A program made the translations under genes and the position numbers. Under the pieces are notes generated by a model. That model ran no database searches. It was not told the origin of the DNA and saw only the letters and a list, made by a program, of their open reading frames with translations. Source: Brachypterus glaber (Eukaryota > Arthropoda > Insecta > Coleoptera > Kateretidae). Taken from it: DNA of 64,000 nt. The stretch is from the NCBI GenBank assembly GCA_958510825.1, contig OY294045.1, forward strand, positions 97,772,988-97,836,987, read 5' to 3'. How positions within the stretch are numbered: position 1 is the first letter of the stretch; the number at the start of each line of letters is the position of its first letter. This document shows, piece after piece, positions 51,201-58,879 of this stretch.

Positions 51201-51844
51201 TATTATTTTAGGTCTGTTTTACTACTGATTTTTATTTTTCAGAAAAATCTGCGATGGAGCTAATCTCGAAAAGCGAGTTCTTGGAAAAGCTTGTATATTG
51301 GTGTTACAATTCGGACCATCTAGGAGTAAGAGGTGAAGTACCCCGTTTGTTGGCGTGGTTAATAAGAAACTGTCATTCTTTTAAACCTTTTGCAAACTTA
51401 CTCTCTGTTAAGGACAGTGTAAAGTGTATAGTCGAAATGATCTCATCAAATCATGCAGTCATGCAAAATGAGGCTTTTACCGCCATATATTTACTATCTA
51501 TTGGTTGCTCCAATACAAACACAAAGTCCAAACAAAACGGAGCCGCGTTATCCCAAAAACCTGAATTTACCAATCCAGAAACGACCAAGTTTAATGATGA
51601 ATTAATTGAAGCCGATTTTGGTAAAAATGTTAACTTTGTTGTCACAAAATACGGCGATAAAATGGATAAACAAACTATCGATAACTTATTAACGCTTTTA
51701 GAGCAGTTAGTTACCCGCGAAAATGTTAGAACGCATCTTAAGCTTAGCAAAGTTGGCGAGGCTCTAACATCATTAAAAAATAAGTCAAATGCGCAAAATA
51801 GTACGGAAAAACTTGACAAAATGATTACTGCGATTACTAATTAA
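32492..51844 (+). CDS. RAP1GDS1: RAP1GDS1 / SmgGDS, armadillo-repeat chaperone for small GTPases (five exons, complete)
   Basis: SmgGDS is a cytoplasmic armadillo-repeat protein that binds and escorts prenylated or pre-prenylated Rho/Rap-type GTPases and stimulates nucleotide exchange on RhoA. Exons: 32492-33218, 36646-36792, 38827-39009, 41084-41296, 51243-51844. The sum is 1,872 nt, 623 codons plus TAA; vertebrate forms are 558 and 607 residues. The start is the first ATG after an in-frame TGA at 32459. Family signatures are ALGNICYENYEAA, GVCEVMFELIEKH, LAVGNFARKDAHC..MVQNGI, QHALLSTLKNLVIP, FKLLGTFRMVIDGQ and MQNEAFTAIYLL. All four introns are phase 1. The donor of intron 2 (GTTGGT) is weak. 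The match is clear but divergent, typical for insects. The last intron is 9.9 kb and holds a DIRS retrotransposon. Confidence 0.9.
33302..33546. mobile_element. Short TIR MITE inside the TTAA element
   Basis: Ends aacaactcttctctctagaa and ttctagagagaagagttatt are inverted repeats 245 bp apart, flanked by tgtcccaa-type sequence on both sides (possible target duplication). An inner inverted pair (aacaataac / gttattgtt) surrounds the middle. A lone end lies at 31943-31985. Confidence 0.65.
33799..36022. mobile_element. 2.2-kb foldback with ~520-bp arms and a cysteine-rich ORF relic in the spacer
   Basis: Arm 1 (about 33799-34320, starting tgcacacgctactcctgtat) is the reverse complement of arm 2 (about 35490-36022). 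Each arm holds the same 121-codon open frame (33950-34315 +, 35503-35868 -), differing at about 5 residues. The spacer holds a decayed ORF with zinc-binding-like cysteine pairs. I do not recognise the 121-residue product. The structure is like a DNA transposon with long terminal inverted repeats and no transposase that I can identify. Confidence 0.75.
34457..35106 (+). pseudogene. Cysteine-rich ORF relic of unknown family
   Basis: Frame 1 reads CLVCAKKINFGKKAV, DNRFPVSVCISCRLF up to 34696. After a shift at a T-run near 34680, the next frame reads EKCECFI then TGA (34741-34743), and onward VKCCQLCYAEIGRGKIHSC, then a Lys/Glu/Gln-rich tail ending at 35106. The spaced C-x2-C pairs suggest metal binding. 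The TGA falls where another C-x2-C cysteine could be expected. It resembles transposon-borne Cys-rich proteins, but I cannot name the family. Confidence 0.5.
36646..36792 (+). CDS. RAP1GDS1: RAP1GDS1 exon 2 (147 nt, 49 codons)
   Basis: The acceptor cttgatttttag ends at 36645. It encodes DEVKILLAKQGVCEVMFELI through SVLKMACDLIVIVLTG, about one armadillo repeat. The donor is taken as GTTGGT at 36793 because only that keeps the frame into exon 3. A better-looking GTATAT four nt downstream would create TGA at the junction. The exon is phase 1 at both ends, so skipping it keeps the frame. Confidence 0.85.
36795..38688. other. RAP1GDS1 intron 2: mostly unassigned AT-rich DNA
   Basis: One hairpin at 37908-37985 (ggactaaacttggctgtttt against aaaacagccagtttagtccc). 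A similar half-site, gggactaaacttgccgtttt, is at about 37514, so this may be a small foldback family. No coding similarity; frames in the stretch are short and unconvincing. Confidence 0.45.
38689..38803. repeat. Foldback hairpin upstream of RAP1GDS1 exon 3
   Basis: cacgtgagtgaagatttaac faces gttaaacttctctcacttgg around a GC-rich core (cgggcttcgcgctagcgcgc). It ends about 24 nt before the exon 3 acceptor. Confidence 0.7.
38827..39009 (+). CDS. RAP1GDS1: RAP1GDS1 exon 3 (183 nt, 61 codons)
   Basis: The acceptor ttcttctag ends at 38826 and the donor GTAAGA starts at 39010. It encodes DECMNMLYDNGKGKVYENMI and LAVGNFARKDAHCVQMVQNG, close to vertebrate GGKGSVFQRVLSWI and IANFARNDANCIHMVDNGI. Phase 1 at both ends. 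A GC-rich hairpin lies just upstream of the acceptor. Confidence 0.9.
39262..40325 (+). pseudogene. 5'-truncated CR1/Jockey-type non-LTR insertion in RAP1GDS1 intron 3
   Basis: Starts mid-domain with VTSGVPQGSHLGPIIFLLF, then LLFADDMKIFRKISS with intact FADD, ISRWCDENFLELNISKCKVI, and a one-base frame break at about 39600 (..IDLG / GVLFDNKLTF). It continues open to 40188 with the thumb and C-terminal region. The 3' end is an aataaaaataaa-type tail to about 40325. Diverged ~90-bp direct repeats (about 39180-39255 and 40346-40445) lie on both sides. Confidence 0.85.
40649..40939 (+). repeat. Repeat, reverse complement of 63562-63858
   Basis: Starts ggcgtaagccctatttgc and includes gcgtgattcattacgaataa and gtgagtatcgcgcccctgac. 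The reversed copy at 63.6 kb carries a local duplication of catgacgtactac. No coding sense recognised. Confidence 0.75.
41084..41296 (+). CDS. RAP1GDS1: RAP1GDS1 exon 4 (213 nt, 71 codons)
   Basis: The acceptor ttttctttcag ends at 41083 and the donor GTAATA starts at 41297. It encodes ELLSKYNTSTSDLKIQHALL, STLKNLVIPKQNKAQVIEEG and FKLLGTFRMVIDGQ, matching vertebrate HAALSALRNLAIPVINKAKM and FKLLGTLRMLIDAQ. Phase 1 at both ends. Confidence 0.9.
41575..41945 (+). repeat. AT-rich minisatellite of ~20-bp tctgaaat..acaattta units
   Basis: Repeated words tttctgaaatataattta, aaatctgaattacaattt and acactttctgaaat alternate with a ~20-bp step (often ~40-bp pairs) for about 370 bp. It directly abuts repeat family B copy 2. 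Confidence 0.75.
41970..42840 (+). repeat. Interspersed repeat family B, copy 2, with internal ~110-bp tandem units
   Basis: Matches 5650-6690. It contains about five tandem units, each with (t)tatcagattcactttcag, caa-cct-aaaaaccc, caattttcac-aaaactacc and ccc..agggg(g)tgaaattag, near 42026, 42125, 42242, 42344 and 42463. It ends in the gaccgaccgaccgactgatc run and an A-rich tail. Confidence 0.8.
42845..43750. repeat. Diverged palindromic element related to the 1.18-kb family
   Basis: Left ggtgattctacgttaaaaaa..gctataaagcatggtttgga and right ttccaaaccatgctttatag are inverted. It shares gggagctacg, ttttctcgaaaacg and ttttttatgtatttt with the 1.18-kb palindromes but is only distantly similar. 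Confidence 0.7.
43755..45185. repeat. RAP1GDS1 intron 4: MITE with hairpin ends and unassigned DNA
   Basis: 44168-44640 has inverted ends gcggcttttacagttcggcg and cgctgaagtgtaaaagcgcc, with cagcgttagc / gccagcgtcaaacgctg inside, so it is a short TIR element. 44750-44828 repeats 14420-14515. 43755-44165 is T-rich with no recognisable content. Confidence 0.55.
46089..46985 (-). CDS. DIRS tyrosine recombinase
   Basis: A 298-codon open frame. It begins MASITESTSKQYNSGLKLWW, an SAM-like N-terminal domain, with the first catalytic Arg in ATGHRLQTLALI and the second in GYSTRHAATSAA. It has the LAAGWTKDSKMFATIYNRPL motif with the nucleophilic Tyr near the end. This enzyme joins the circular DNA copy to the target. 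The usual HxxR reads YxxR here (Tyr codon at 46254-46256), a single-base difference from His that could impair it or be lineage-specific. The frame follows the RT stop by about 30 nt. Confidence 0.9.
   Translation of the reverse strand: MASITESTSKQYNSGLKLWWEFCSTRDINPYSVSVIDLLEFLTMHFNKGTSYSSLNTYRSAIAQIAGPGLSQDFRVQKFFRGVYSLRPSKPKYENCWDPALVLNYLRKFKNSEIDLGFLTYKLVSLVALATGHRLQTLALIEIPNIYKSERGFDITIPNRIKTSARNKPQPLLRLPYCKDDPNICVASCLTDYLNRTKDLRESTNSLFLTIKKPFHRASSQTLGRWIKFILDKSGVDINKFSGYSTRHAATSAASRKGLNYDTIRLAAGWTKDSKMFATIYNRPLFSDKAFAESIFGS
47018..48905 (-). CDS. DIRS reverse transcriptase and RNase H
   Basis: Open for about 629 codons; the conserved part starts LLKGAISKVRPCKDQF, so the true N-terminus is upstream of 48700 and overlaps the gag end. 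RT motifs are FTVPKPDGTSRLIINLKPLN, AKLDLQDAYFLVPI, FGLSCAPLLFTKLMKPV and the catalytic YLDD in VIYLDDFLLIGNS. RNase H follows with FSDSSSTGWGIHCDG, INYLELLAVYFGLKCF and ASYIRSEDNVEADLASRQL. The third acidic residue, usually Asp in a DNTTA motif, is Glu (VENTTAMSYVN, codon 47630-47632). A C-terminal DIRS tail (FPPFSIILKALEKI, MVVPVWPTQPWYP) is complete. Confidence 0.92.
48898..49741 (-). pseudogene. DIRS gag-like ORF, second exon, with a frameshift
   Basis: A predicted acceptor (ttttttgttatag) places the exon start at 49741, reading EDEVQEEGEQVHDPPVLQ. The frame must shift in the purine run at about 49521-49533 to continue ELINKYPPPENATELGPPGL, as in other DIRS gags. It then runs LSDAGRLLSDILHCESVSRR to a basic Lys/Arg/Gln tail and stop at 48898. 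It probably forms the nucleocapsid-like protein. The shift looks like decay; a programmed event cannot be excluded. Confidence 0.75.
49930..50215 (-). repeat. Array of ~10 near-palindromic repeats inside the predicted DIRS gag intron
   Basis: About ten copies of a(c/t)(t/c)gttatcacaaacagt, spaced 24-31 bp, alternate with short AT-rich spacers (tcgatttcata, aatacgttta). Each unit has inverted arms actgtt / aacagt around atcaca. Two degenerate units precede it (from about 49890). It lies in the DIRS leader between the two gag exons. Confidence 0.85.
50324..50510 (-). CDS. DIRS gag-like ORF, first exon
   Basis: Starts MPKNVKKRIRSHSPSNQKMV, then a short coiled-coil-like VLKRLERRMDDLEHKQKRRR and a Ser/Asp-rich stretch. 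This basic-then-acidic start is typical of insect DIRS ORF1. A donor gaag/GTATTT at 50324/50323 joins in frame to 49741 (split Glu codon), predicting a 582-bp intron at 49742-50323. Confidence 0.7.
51243..51844 (+). CDS. RAP1GDS1: RAP1GDS1 exon 5: C-terminal armadillo repeats and stop
   Basis: The acceptor tttatttttcag ends at 51242. It encodes about 200 residues: EKSAMELISKSEFLEKLVYW, LGVRGEVPRLLAWLIRNCHS, SSNHAVMQNEAFTAIYLLSI, an Asn/Thr/Ser-rich insert, and a last helical pair ending AITN then TAA at 51842-51844. Vertebrate SmgGDS has HAGVMGESNRLLSALIRHSK and SEHVIMQNEALVALALI at the same places. Confidence 0.88.
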
Positions 51845-51984
51845 AAAGTTTGTTCTTATGATTCTATTTCTATTATAAAAGTTCCCTTTAAAGTTCATAT
51901 AGATTATAATTATTGCATTTACAAAATTTAACTTATGATAGAATGTAAGACAAAATATTTATTAACCCCAAAAGTTCCCTAAAT

Positions 51985-51990
51985 AATAAA
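51985..51990 (+). promoter_or_regulatory. Likely RAP1GDS1 polyadenylation signal
   Basis: AATAAA lies 141 nt after the RAP1GDS1 stop. A MITE copy starts about 45 nt further on, which fits the 3' UTR ending near here. Inferred from position only. Confidence 0.5.
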
Positions 51991-52033
51991 TGTAACTTAC
52001 CTTTAGTCTCCATTTTGTAGCTGAACTAGATCT

Positions 52034-52975
52034 ACTAAAGTTTATTTTTTTAATGTATAGTTATTTTAAATTTGCCGCTAAATACTCCACAAAGTCCGAT
52101 TTACACTGAAGCATGTGGCTTGTTTTGAATGTCAACATAACTAAAATTTATAATTTATGTTTACTTACTTTGTTTTTATGATGTTTTGATGTAAAAAATT
52201 GCTATTTTCTTAACTAGTGTATTAAGTGGATAAAATCACTTAATACACGAGTTGAGAATTTAATTTTATCCAACACCTTTTATTTTTAAATAAAAATCTA
52301 TAATTTTGCAAAAAATTATGTCAAAAATATTAAGATTAAGTTTTCTTAATACTAAAATAATAGGTAGCCATGGCCTAAGTATGCCTATTAAAAATAAACA
52401 ATTGCTAGTTTTACATTTCTTACAAACGTCAAAATGGACGCGGTGATGACAGAATTTTTAATAAAAACAGTATTTTATTCAAAAACTAAAGAATAATTTG
52501 GGGTTTTCTTTAATTTATATGGTTTAGTTAACGTGCTTCTATTTATAGAATAGTTATAATAGGGTATGTAACTAATTTTGGGTGAGATCAAAAGCTGTAC
52601 GTAAAAGAGTGGGTGAAAAATTTTTTAGTCACTAGTGGAAAAAAACTCACTTTTGACATTTAAAATAGTGCTCAAAACAAGTTTTTCTGTGAAGGTGTTG
52701 GATAAAGAGAATTGATAAAGCTGTTTGCTAAAAACACTTTTGTATTCCTGTAGAAACAAAATTTGCTTATAAAATCGCTTTTATTCCATTAATTTAAAGG
52801 AATAAACCATTGTTTTGTTCTCGTTAATGACACGTCAACGTTTTACGGTTGTGTAAATTGGGCCTAGTCATTTCGCTTACGACGCATGCGTATCTTACGT
52901 TGCTATGGTAATTTCGAGATTGTTTACAAGCGGGAAGGTTTAAAATAACTATACCTTAAAAAAATTAACTATAAA
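52034..52975. mobile_element. TIR MITE with a ~500-bp internal insertion
   Basis: The outer parts (52034-52197, 52699-52975) match 61715-62135 almost throughout; the complete copy has inverted ends ttttaaggtatagttatttt / aaaataactataccttaaaa. The extra ~500 bp (about 52198-52698) has ccaacacctt near its left end and aaggtgttgga at its right end, so it is itself a likely inserted element. Confidence 0.7.
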
Positions 52976-53063
52976 AAGTAGTTTGAAATGAGAAAGACCT
53001 TGGCGTCTTGACTGCACGGGCAAGTTCGGCCGTTTTTGAGGGCAGCCAAATGGTCAAATCCGG

Positions 53064-53345
53064 AAGTAGGACCTTTTTTGGTCCTATTTTTGCCAGGAGT
53101 AAAAAGAGGCGGCCATTTTTTTAATGCCATAGGAGGCGGCCGTTTATCAAGTTTTCCCGGGGCGGACCTTTTTTAGTCCTAAAAATTTTTACCAGGGATA
53201 AAAAGGGGCGGCCAATTTTTGAATAAATTTTTTTAGTGCCATAGCGGCTGTTTTTCAAGTTTTCCTGGGCGGACCTTTTTTAGTCCTAAAAAGAGTAAAA
53301 AGGCCAATTTTTGATTTGGTTTTTTTGAGTGCCATGATGAAAGAA
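53064..53345 (+). repeat. Minisatellite, ~2.7 copies of a ~100-bp unit
   Basis: Units start with ggaccttttt(t)(g/a)gtcct at 53069, 53164 and 53271, then a-taaaaag-ggcggcca(a/t)ttttt and agtgccat..gg. Unit spacing is 95 and 107 bp. Locally GC-rich words (ggcggcc) stand out in an AT-rich area. Confidence 0.8.
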
Positions 53346-53431
53346 TACATTTCTAACACATTAATTTTGCATTCCTGCTGACCAAAATCTTTACCGGAAT
53401 ATATTCTGTATACAGGTGGAATTTTCAAAAT

Positions 53432-54118
53432 GAACTAGATGAAACGTTGCAAGCACCCTGTCAAAACATCGGCACTATTGTACAGTAGAGCCATCTAGTT
53501 TGCAAATTTCAAACTAGGTGTTTTGTTTGATTTTAAATTCTGTATCTTTAAAACATTATAACCCAGCAAAAAACTGTATATAACATTTTTTATAGGGCTT
53601 AAAAAGAGCTTTTATTTAAAATATAATTTTTTGAAATCGGGTTATAAATATGTGAGATATGCTAAAAAAACATTTTACTGCTTTAAACGCCAATATCTCG
53701 AAAACAATGCGTTTTAGAAAAAAGTTGTTTATAATATTTTTTGGCCAATTTAAAATGATCTTTTATGTAAGTGCTAAATTAACGAAATACAATAATAATT
53801 GCCTTAATTATAAAAAAACGCTAAAAATATGAGTTTTACCCTATTTTTACCCCCTTACCCCCAAAATCTAATCAGCTCTTCGGAATACGATAAGAAACAA
53901 TATGCAAAAAACCGCAAGTCGATATCTCGTGTAGAAATGGAGTTAGAGAGTTTACAGACAGACAGACAGACGGACGAAAATTTTTTTTTTACTGATTTCA
54001 ACTCAGAATGGTCTAAAACGTCGAGAAATGTGAAAAAAACGTGGTCAAATATTTTGACTTTTCAGCGAAGATTTCAATACATCGGCACTCTTAGTAGCAC
54101 TAAGTGCTGATGTAAACT
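53432..54118 (+). repeat. Single-arm copy of the 11-12.6-kb inverted repeat
   Basis: Starts actagatgaaacgttgcaag and runs collinear with 11022-11710 to gcactaagtgctgatgtaaa, with small indels. It shows that the arm exists as an independent repeat. Confidence 0.85.
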
Positions 54119-54443
54119 AAAACTGAAAAGTTTTGATGACTAAAAAAATCAAAATTTCCCTACCCCTGATAAATTGGGCTTGCAGCAGGAATGCAAAATT
54201 TACGGCGACTTTCCTTTAGCTTGTATCCATTACCTCGTAGAAGGTAAAGTTTCACGAGGTAACGGGATATGAGGTAAAAATCTACGAGGTACCCTACTCC
54301 ATTCATAAATTTGAAGTATTATTTTCTTGATAATAATATTATTAATGTCAAATTCAGATATTTCACGCACAAGTTACACAATTATTATTTTAAAAAGTGC
54401 ACTTTTGCACTTGTGTGTTCTTATTACTAACATGAATCATTAA

Positions 54444-54983
54444 CAAAGAACTTTTACCTCAAGAAGTAATTTCAGACCAATGTTTATGAAGGTCTCATCT
54501 TTTTGTTTGTTTATTTACTAAAAGAAACGCGATACAGCTTTTTGGTGTAAAATGTAGATGTCGCTAGTCGACTTTCAGACTACCTAGTAGCGATGTTGCG
54601 TAGTTTCCACCTTATCATGAATTCAAATCATTATACTTAAATTAAAAATGTAAAAAACTTTATTGTGTATACTATAATTATGTTTGATAATATAGTACAT
54701 TGAAATCTATTAAAATTAAACTACTAGTTCATTTAAAACTCATACAAAACTAATGTTTCTTAAAATTTACAATAAAATATCCAAAGTATATGTTTCCAAT
54801 CGGCAACACTGTACCCCTGTCAGTCATTTTACGATATTAGTGTGAATTTACACATTCTTTCTCTCTCTTTACGCGTGTAAGCAATAGTCACTCCCCACCA
54901 GCCTCTCACCGTAGTTGGTTCCCGCTTCAAACAAAGCATACGGTAGATTTCATCATGTTCCTTCTTGAGGTAAAAGTTCTTTG
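54444..54983. mobile_element. hAT-type MITE, copy 2
   Basis: Ends caaagaacttttacctcaag and cttgaggtaaaagttctttg. Perfect 8-bp target duplication atcattaa at 54436-54443 and 54984-54991. 540 bp long, against 426 bp for the copy at 30360-30785, and shares cagaccaatgtttatgaagg and ctctctctttacgcgt with it. No coding capacity, so mobilised in trans. Confidence 0.88.
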
Positions 54984-55721
54984 ATCATTAATGATGCATT
55001 CTGATCTAAGACTTTACCTGTGAACCTATGCTTTATTTAGTTATGCTACATAACTTATATACTAGAGGACTTTTATTCTTTAGGGATTGATTGACTTATT
55101 TTTTTTTGTATATATTTTTTACTATAAAAGCACAAAAATAATTAGTTATACAAATTTGTACGCCTTTATATTTATTATTATTGGATTTTTACAGTCAATT
55201 ATTAAAACAATATTTTTTAAATAACAACATAAATATGTAATTCTTTATATATTAATTTATAAAAAATCTATTTATACTACGAGGCTATTCGTTAATTAGG
55301 TCACGCACTTGGGGGAGGAGGTTATCTCTAGCATAAGGAGTGTGATTGGGGGGATGTTAACCAACTTGGACGTCATGCTAAAATTATTTTTTTCAGTTTG
55401 ATGTAAATATGTTGCATGTTTAAAAATATTAATATTAAAGTTAATATCTGAATTTTTATTTATCTACCTATATTTATAGCGTTTTTCTTTATAGATAGAT
55501 AAAAAGTACCTGGACTTAAAATATAGTCCCACTGGTGTAAACTAAGTCTGTGAATATACTTATCACGCCTTTGCAACAAAAAAAAAAGAATATTATTGAG
55601 ATTTTATTGTTTTTTTTATTGAATAATAAATAATTAATAGCGTAAAGGGAGATCCCTATAGGGAGTGGGTTGAAAAGGGCCAAAAAATAGCGTGACATAA
55701 TTAATGGATGGCGCCTATTAC

Positions 55722-57352
55722 ACAGGCCCAAAAAAAAAATCTGAGTCTTGGATTCCAATATGATATTCCTATGTATTGTTTCCCGCTGAAACTGAATCCG
55801 CAATTCGTTTAACCCCTACACGTCAGGATTTTGACATAACCCCAAAAAACACCCTAAAAACTACTGAAACCGCTAAAATCATCTATGCCATACCAGTGTC
55901 ACCCCCCTGTCCCCAAATTGCTAATTCTATAACCCCTGAACCCCATAATCCCCTAACCTCATAATACCATGGCTGCATAACCTCAAAACCCCGTAACCTC
56001 ATTAAGTAGAAAAATCTAGTTTGGGAAAACAGAATAAATTCTTCAGTTTTTGTTGTGGAACATAGTCATAGGTAAGTAACCCTATAACCCCAAAATTCCC
56101 TAACACCATAATCTCAAAATCCCTTCACTTCGTAATCCCGGGATAACGTTATCCCAGGTAGCAAGGGATGTTATATTACAAGAAATTAACATCACTTTTG
56201 GGTGTATTTTTAAACTAAATCATAACATCACATAATATTGAAATATCACATTTGCAACGTAACACGTGTGACGTGACAAACATGTTATTTAATAACAAAT
56301 ATTTAGCAACGCTGTGAATATATCGCATGTCACATATTAAGGTGGCTTTCACGTGAATGTCATGTTATTTTGCTTCTCACCGACGTTCGAAGCAAAAAAA
56401 TCGATATAAGATGATGTTGATAGAGTAAATTATTATAAGGAAATTGTATACACATTATACGATTTCCAATGGATAGGGGGCTCTGCCGGGCTTCCAAAGA
56501 CCACGGACACGGATTAAAGGAATATATTCTCCGCTTAATCTGCAATTTCGTATTTAGAATCTATCTGTTTCAATCTGTGATTGTTTCAATTACTGATTGA
56601 TTTTAAATCCGATTTTTTTATAGGGTTATAGCGTTTTTAATGGTTTTAATTTAGAAAAAACTAATATCCTAGGATATTATTTAAATATTAAAGTAACAGT
56701 AACGGCATCCATAAGATATTAGATATAACAGGAATGTGGATTTATGATGTCACAAACACGTTATTTTCGGGATGTCATTGTGTGATGTTATTAGGGGCGG
56801 ACTTAGGACATCCCCACCATGCTACATTCTTGTTAAATGAGACTACAATCTTAACATCACATGTCACATATTAACGTGGCTTTCAAGTGAATGTCATGTT
56901 ATTTTGCTACCTGGGCCGTTATCCTATTCTGTGAAGAAGTCCGGTTAAAAAAATAATGAAGTTACCTTTAGGGCTATACAGTTACTTATTCATAACTATG
57001 TTCTACAAGAAAATTTTACGTAATTGTTCCGTTTTCCGGAACCAGATTTTTCTACTTAAGTTACGGGGTTTTGAGGTTATGGAGTAATGATATTTCGAGG
57101 TTAGGGGTTTATGGGGTTACGAAATTACGAATTTGTAGGAAGGGGGTGAAAGTGGTATGGAGTAGATGATTTTAGCGGTTTCAGTAGTTTTTCGAGTGTT
57201 TTTTGAGGTTATGTCAAAATCCTGACGTGTAGGGGTTAAACGGGTTGCGGATTCAGTTTCAGCGGGAAAAAATACATAGGACTATCATATTGGAATCCAA
57301 GACTCACAATTGTTTTTTTGTGGGCCTGTGTTATTTAATTCACTTGCATGAT
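55722..57352. mobile_element. Foldback element with ~380-bp arms, interrupted by a second element
   Basis: Left arm: acacaggccc..tgagtcttggattccaatat onward (55722-56110). Right arm: its complement, about 56935-57352, ending gggcctgtgt. The arms share ccctacacgtcaggattttg in inverted form and are rich in aacccc / ggggtt steps. A 770-bp element (56152-56922) sits in the middle. Confidence 0.8.
56152..56922. mobile_element. TIR element nested in the foldback
   Basis: Ends ccaggtagcaa and ttgctacctgg, flanked by cgttatc-type sequence on both sides (possible target duplication). Subterminal text such as cacgtgaatgtcatgttatt is repeated internally. The end at 56740-56922 recurs reversed at 63862-64000. 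Confidence 0.7.
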
Positions 57353-57354
57353 TT

Positions 57355-58620
57355 TATTGTCTGTAAAATTTACACCAAATAGGTGTATTACACAAGTTGT
57401 GTAAAAAGCAACTTTTATATTAAAAACTTTAGTCACCTACCTTTAGTGTCCTTAAAAATAATTGTCACTTTAGTACCAATTCAAGATTAGTTTTTTAAAA
57501 TAATAAATACTAGCAAACAAAGTTAATAACACTTTTTTAAAATTAAAATAAATTATCTATATAAAAAAGTAATAAAAAAATAACAAATAGACTGCTTTAT
57601 AATACATTAGATTTACAGTAAAACAACCTTTATTTATTGTTAGCTAAAATAGAAAACAAATATTTTAAGAATTGCAATTTAACCGTCTGAAACAAGCCAT
57701 TAGCGCATTGGGAAATGAAAAACTCGACTGCACACATACATTAAAATACAGCGTCGCGACGCGTTGGAAGGCATTTTCGGACCCATGTTCATAGGAACTT
57801 TTTTATACCGGATGTCCCAACTCTATTTACCCAACTATTTTCTCGAAAACTTAAAGAGATAATCAAATTCTGCGAAAACCGTCTTAAATAAGACACCTTA
57901 AACTATCTTTTAGCATATATTTGATACTTTCAGCTCTTAAAATGTGGGCAGGGGGGCATATGGGGGACATTTTTTAAATGGAAAGGGGGGTCGTGTGATA
58001 CATCATTTTAAAGCTTATTAAATTCTCCATTTAACTATATATTTTTTAAGTTTTTTAAACGTTTTTTTTTTGTTTAAAATAGGGTTGAAAGTGTGTATTT
58101 TTGTCAAAATTGCTCTAAAAAAATGAAACAATTTTTTAAAAGTTACTAATTTTATGATAAAAAAACATAAATTATATTTTTAAACTAATTTTAATTGACA
58201 TAAATAACATTTTAAAAATTCGCATTTTTTAGGACAAAAAGAATCAAAACCTTAAGCACACCATTGTATTGCTTTGCACTAGCCCCATGTGCCTACTAAA
58301 AAGAAATGTCCTATCTAAAACCCAAATCCTAAAAATTAGCTTAAGATGTTTGTCCTAAGTGGAAAATTTTCAGTGTTTTCTAAATAAAATTGTCCTAACT
58401 AGTCTTTACTAGACGAATAAGTCAGGACTAGGACCAACTTTACAGATCTTAGTAATTTGATTGGTCTTTTTAGATCATTTTGTCCTAACTTTCTCAGATA
58501 GAACAAATGCATTTAGTATGACAATTTATTTTTTTGACAATTTTTTTTCAAAAATATCACGTATTTTTGATTTAAAATAAAGCAGAACCCAACGCCATAT
58601 TTATTTAAACATTTTTTCAC
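57355..58620. other. Intergenic, nothing recognised except a palindrome-family fragment
   Basis: 57775-57860 (ttcataggaacttttt, attttctcgaaaac) resembles an end of the palindrome families. The remainder is AT-rich without coding similarity or clear repeats. Confidence 0.4.
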
Positions 58621-58623
58621 AAT

Positions 58624-58875
58624 GGGAGATTTAGCTCAGTGGTCAATGGCATCGATATAGCCTGACACTGATCTAATGATCGCGAGTTCAAACCTCACTG
58701 GCGCCGATTGCCTTTTTCAGTTAATTAATAATTGAAATTTGGCGAAGGCGTACTCCCTAGATATATTGGTTCGAAAGTCAATTAAAGCCGGTGGTTCCCT
58801 CTACTACTAGCCCACACAAGTCCTGGACTTAGGGGATGCTTAATTAAGTAGAATAGTACGAGGTTAAAAACAAAC
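58624..58875 (+). mobile_element. tRNA-derived SINE
   Basis: The 5' part looks like a tRNA: gggagat, A box tagctcagtgg (58632-58642) and B box gttcaaacc (58686-58694), about 54 bp apart, as RNA polymerase III internal promoters require. The 3' end of the tRNA part does not pair with gggagat, so it is not a working tRNA gene. A unique body with tccctagatatattggttcg and tcctggacttaggggatgct follows, then an A-rich aaacataaacataaacaaa tail. Confidence 0.75.
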
Positions 58876-58879
58876 ATAA

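Larger units (their letters stand above)
45190..51206. mobile_element. MITE family D, palindromic copy split by the DIRS element
   Basis: 45190-45573 and 50726-51206 are the two halves of one family D copy, longer and more fully palindromic than those at 8.7 and 20.3 kb. The DIRS insertion (45574-50725) interrupts ctcataat/cacacgcat in the central near-palindrome. The right half ends 36 nt before RAP1GDS1 exon 5, so its terminal hairpin lies in the branch-point/acceptor region. Confidence 0.8.

Noticed and set aside
58624..58706. Functional tRNA gene
   Set aside because: A and B boxes fit, but the acceptor stem does not pair and a SINE body follows.
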